From Streptomyces xanthophaeus (GTDB lineage: Bacteria; Actinomycetota; Actinomycetes; Streptomycetales; Streptomycetaceae), in the NCBI RefSeq assembly GCF_000725805.1, contig NZ_KL647132.1, forward strand, positions 638,918 to 702,917: a DNA stretch of 64,000 nt, in the 5' to 3' direction. How positions within the stretch are numbered: position 1 is the first letter of the stretch; each line of letters begins with the position of its first letter. The translations under genes and the position numbers were made by a program. Positions 63,123 to 64,000 of this stretch are shown here, piece after piece. Below the pieces are notes generated by a model, which made no database searches, was not told where the DNA came from, and worked only from the letters and a program-made list of their open reading frames with translations.

Positions 63123-63722
63123 ATGAGCGAGACCTCGACCGCCGATTCCGCGCCACCGCCCGCGTCCGGAGCGGAGGAGTACGTCGCCCTCGACTTCGCC
63201 AACAGCGTGGTCACGCTGCCCGCGGGCCATCTCGTCGACTTCCTCGACACCCCCGGGGACGCGAACCGGTGGCTCACCGCGCACGGCCTCGCGCCCGCCG
63301 ACGCGGGGGTGCAGGAGGCCTGCGCCAGGCAGCTGCGCACCCTGCGCGAACACCTCAGGGCGCTGTTCGCCGCCCGGGTCGCAGATCTGCCCGCCCCGCC
63401 CGAGGCGCTGTCCGCCGTCAATTCCGCCCTGAGCGGGGCCCCCACGGCCGCCCTGCTGTACTGGGACGAGGAGAGCGGCCCCTACCGCGCCGCGCCGTGC
63501 CCCACCGACGAGATCCTCGGCCGGGCGCTCGCCGCCCTCGCGGCCAACGCGGCCGACCTCCTCACCGGCCCCGACGCCGACCGCCTCACCGCCTGTGGAT
63601 CGCCGCCGTGCAACCGGTACCTGCTGCGCCACGGGCGCCGCCAGTGGTGCTCCACCCGCTGCGGCGACCGCGCCCGCGCCGCCCGCGCCTACGCCCGGCG
63701 GACCCATCCCGAGGCCGGCTGA
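63123..63722 (+). CDS. CGNR zinc-finger / ABATE-domain regulator, leaderless
   Basis: This is a 199-aa protein with an ABATE-type N-terminal domain (VALDFANSVV near aa 21) and a C-terminal CGNR zinc finger (CGSPPCNRYLL, then QWCSTRCGDRARAARAYAR) that is likely DNA-binding. TAACAT (63110-63115) is 7 nt before ATG 63123, indicating a leaderless transcript. It is divergent from the MBL-fold gene and probably regulates it. Confidence 0.92.
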   Translation: MSETSTADSAPPPASGAEEYVALDFANSVVTLPAGHLVDFLDTPGDANRWLTAHGLAPADAGVQEACARQLRTLREHLRALFAARVADLPAPPEALSAVNSALSGAPTAALLYWDEESGPYRAAPCPTDEILGRALAALAANAADLLTGPDADRLTACGSPPCNRYLLRHGRRQWCSTRCGDRARAARAYARRTHPEAG

Positions 63723-64000
63723 CGGCCCGTCTCCGGGCCTGTGGCGGTGAGGCGCCCCACAGGACCCAGGTCACATACGAAGCGGGTTCGTAGTCCCCGG
63801 AGGTCCCGTCCGGGGTCCTCCGCAGCGCCTGTGACCTGCACGGATGCTCGTCGAGGCCTCGGGGGGCTTTGGGGTCCCGGCTGCGAGGGCGGCTAGTAAG
63901 CGGCGTCGTTGCCAGGGGGTCGGGGCGTCTGTAGAACTGGATGAGTCGCAGGGCGGCCCGGGTACTTCACCGGTCGCCGACGATCCCCTCTCCACCGCGT
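63723..64000. other. 3' intergenic region to window end
   Basis: No supported gene in 278 bp. CCCCGGA/TCCGGGG (63795-63815) is a 7-bp hairpin that may terminate the CGNR gene. The sequence beyond 63840 shows no start with a ribosome site, and the one 74-codon minus frame here lacks good codon bias. Confidence 0.4.

Noticed and set aside
63771..63995. 74-codon minus frame at the right edge
   Set aside because: No ribosome site and no recognisable domain, with Pro/Thr/Arg-rich composition typical of noncoding frames.

Overview
The window is high-GC actinobacterial chromosome and almost certainly Streptomyces. Coding regions show a strong G/C third-position bias. GTG starts, 1-4 nt gene overlaps and leaderless -10/start arrangements are frequent. 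There are many RsbW-type kinase, STAS and PP2C proteins, secreted polysaccharide hydrolases, and a TTA codon of the bldA-dependent kind. I saw no rRNA, CRISPR array, insertion sequence or convincing tRNA.

Layout. (1) 1-10527 is the 3' part of a translationally coupled biosynthetic operon. It holds three lantibiotic-dehydratase-like proteins that look like peptide aminoacyl-tRNA ligases (PEARLs), an NAD(P)H:FMN reductase, a TldD/TldE protease pair, and a glycine-oxidase-like FAD enzyme. This set matches the logic of ammosamide-type pathways: amino acids from tRNA are added to a scaffold peptide, modified, and released by proteolysis. The scaffold peptide gene should lie upstream, outside the window. 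(2) 10542-12071 is an SPFH/NfeD membrane-microdomain pair. (3) 12345-14886 is a small protein, a polyprenyl diphosphate synthase with a TTA codon, and an MpaB/Lcp-type haem oxygenase. (4) 14852-18279 holds a DHA2 drug exporter and a BCCT osmolyte transporter. (5) 18416-32985 is mostly housekeeping and regulatory: YrhB/Imm35-like, GPP34, WYL regulator/RidA, RsbW-like kinase, DIP1984, HxlR regulator with a divergent methyltransferase, second methyltransferase, SpoIIE phosphatase, membrane-anchored Mrr nuclease, tandem PAP2 phosphatase, Ohr, AraC and DJ-1/PfpI. (6) 33047-41040 is a secretion zone: metallo-dipeptidase-like protein, GH8 glycosidase, a frameshifted repeat-rich secreted protein, and a delta-60/RTX protein. 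(7) 41146-46833 is a partner-switching signalling module made of an RsbW-like kinase, STAS, Rcp1-type regulator, CHASE3-type histidine kinase, REC-PP2C and PP2C. (8) 46931-49980 holds MarR-type regulators, MepB and a YrhK-like membrane protein. (9) 50141-56832 is a second biosynthetic operon of unknown product: MFS exporter, two FemAB/GNAT-like acyltransferases, a tetrapyrrole-methylase-fold protein with a His-rich insert, a HAD phosphatase and an APH-like kinase. (10) 57483-61748 is a probable 3-hydroxybutyrate-utilisation cassette. The window ends with an MBL-fold protein divergent from a CGNR regulator.

The two most interesting systems are the PEARL-type operon at the left edge and the uncharacterised operon at 50.1-56.8 kb. 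All functions here were read from the sequence by eye; no database search was possible.
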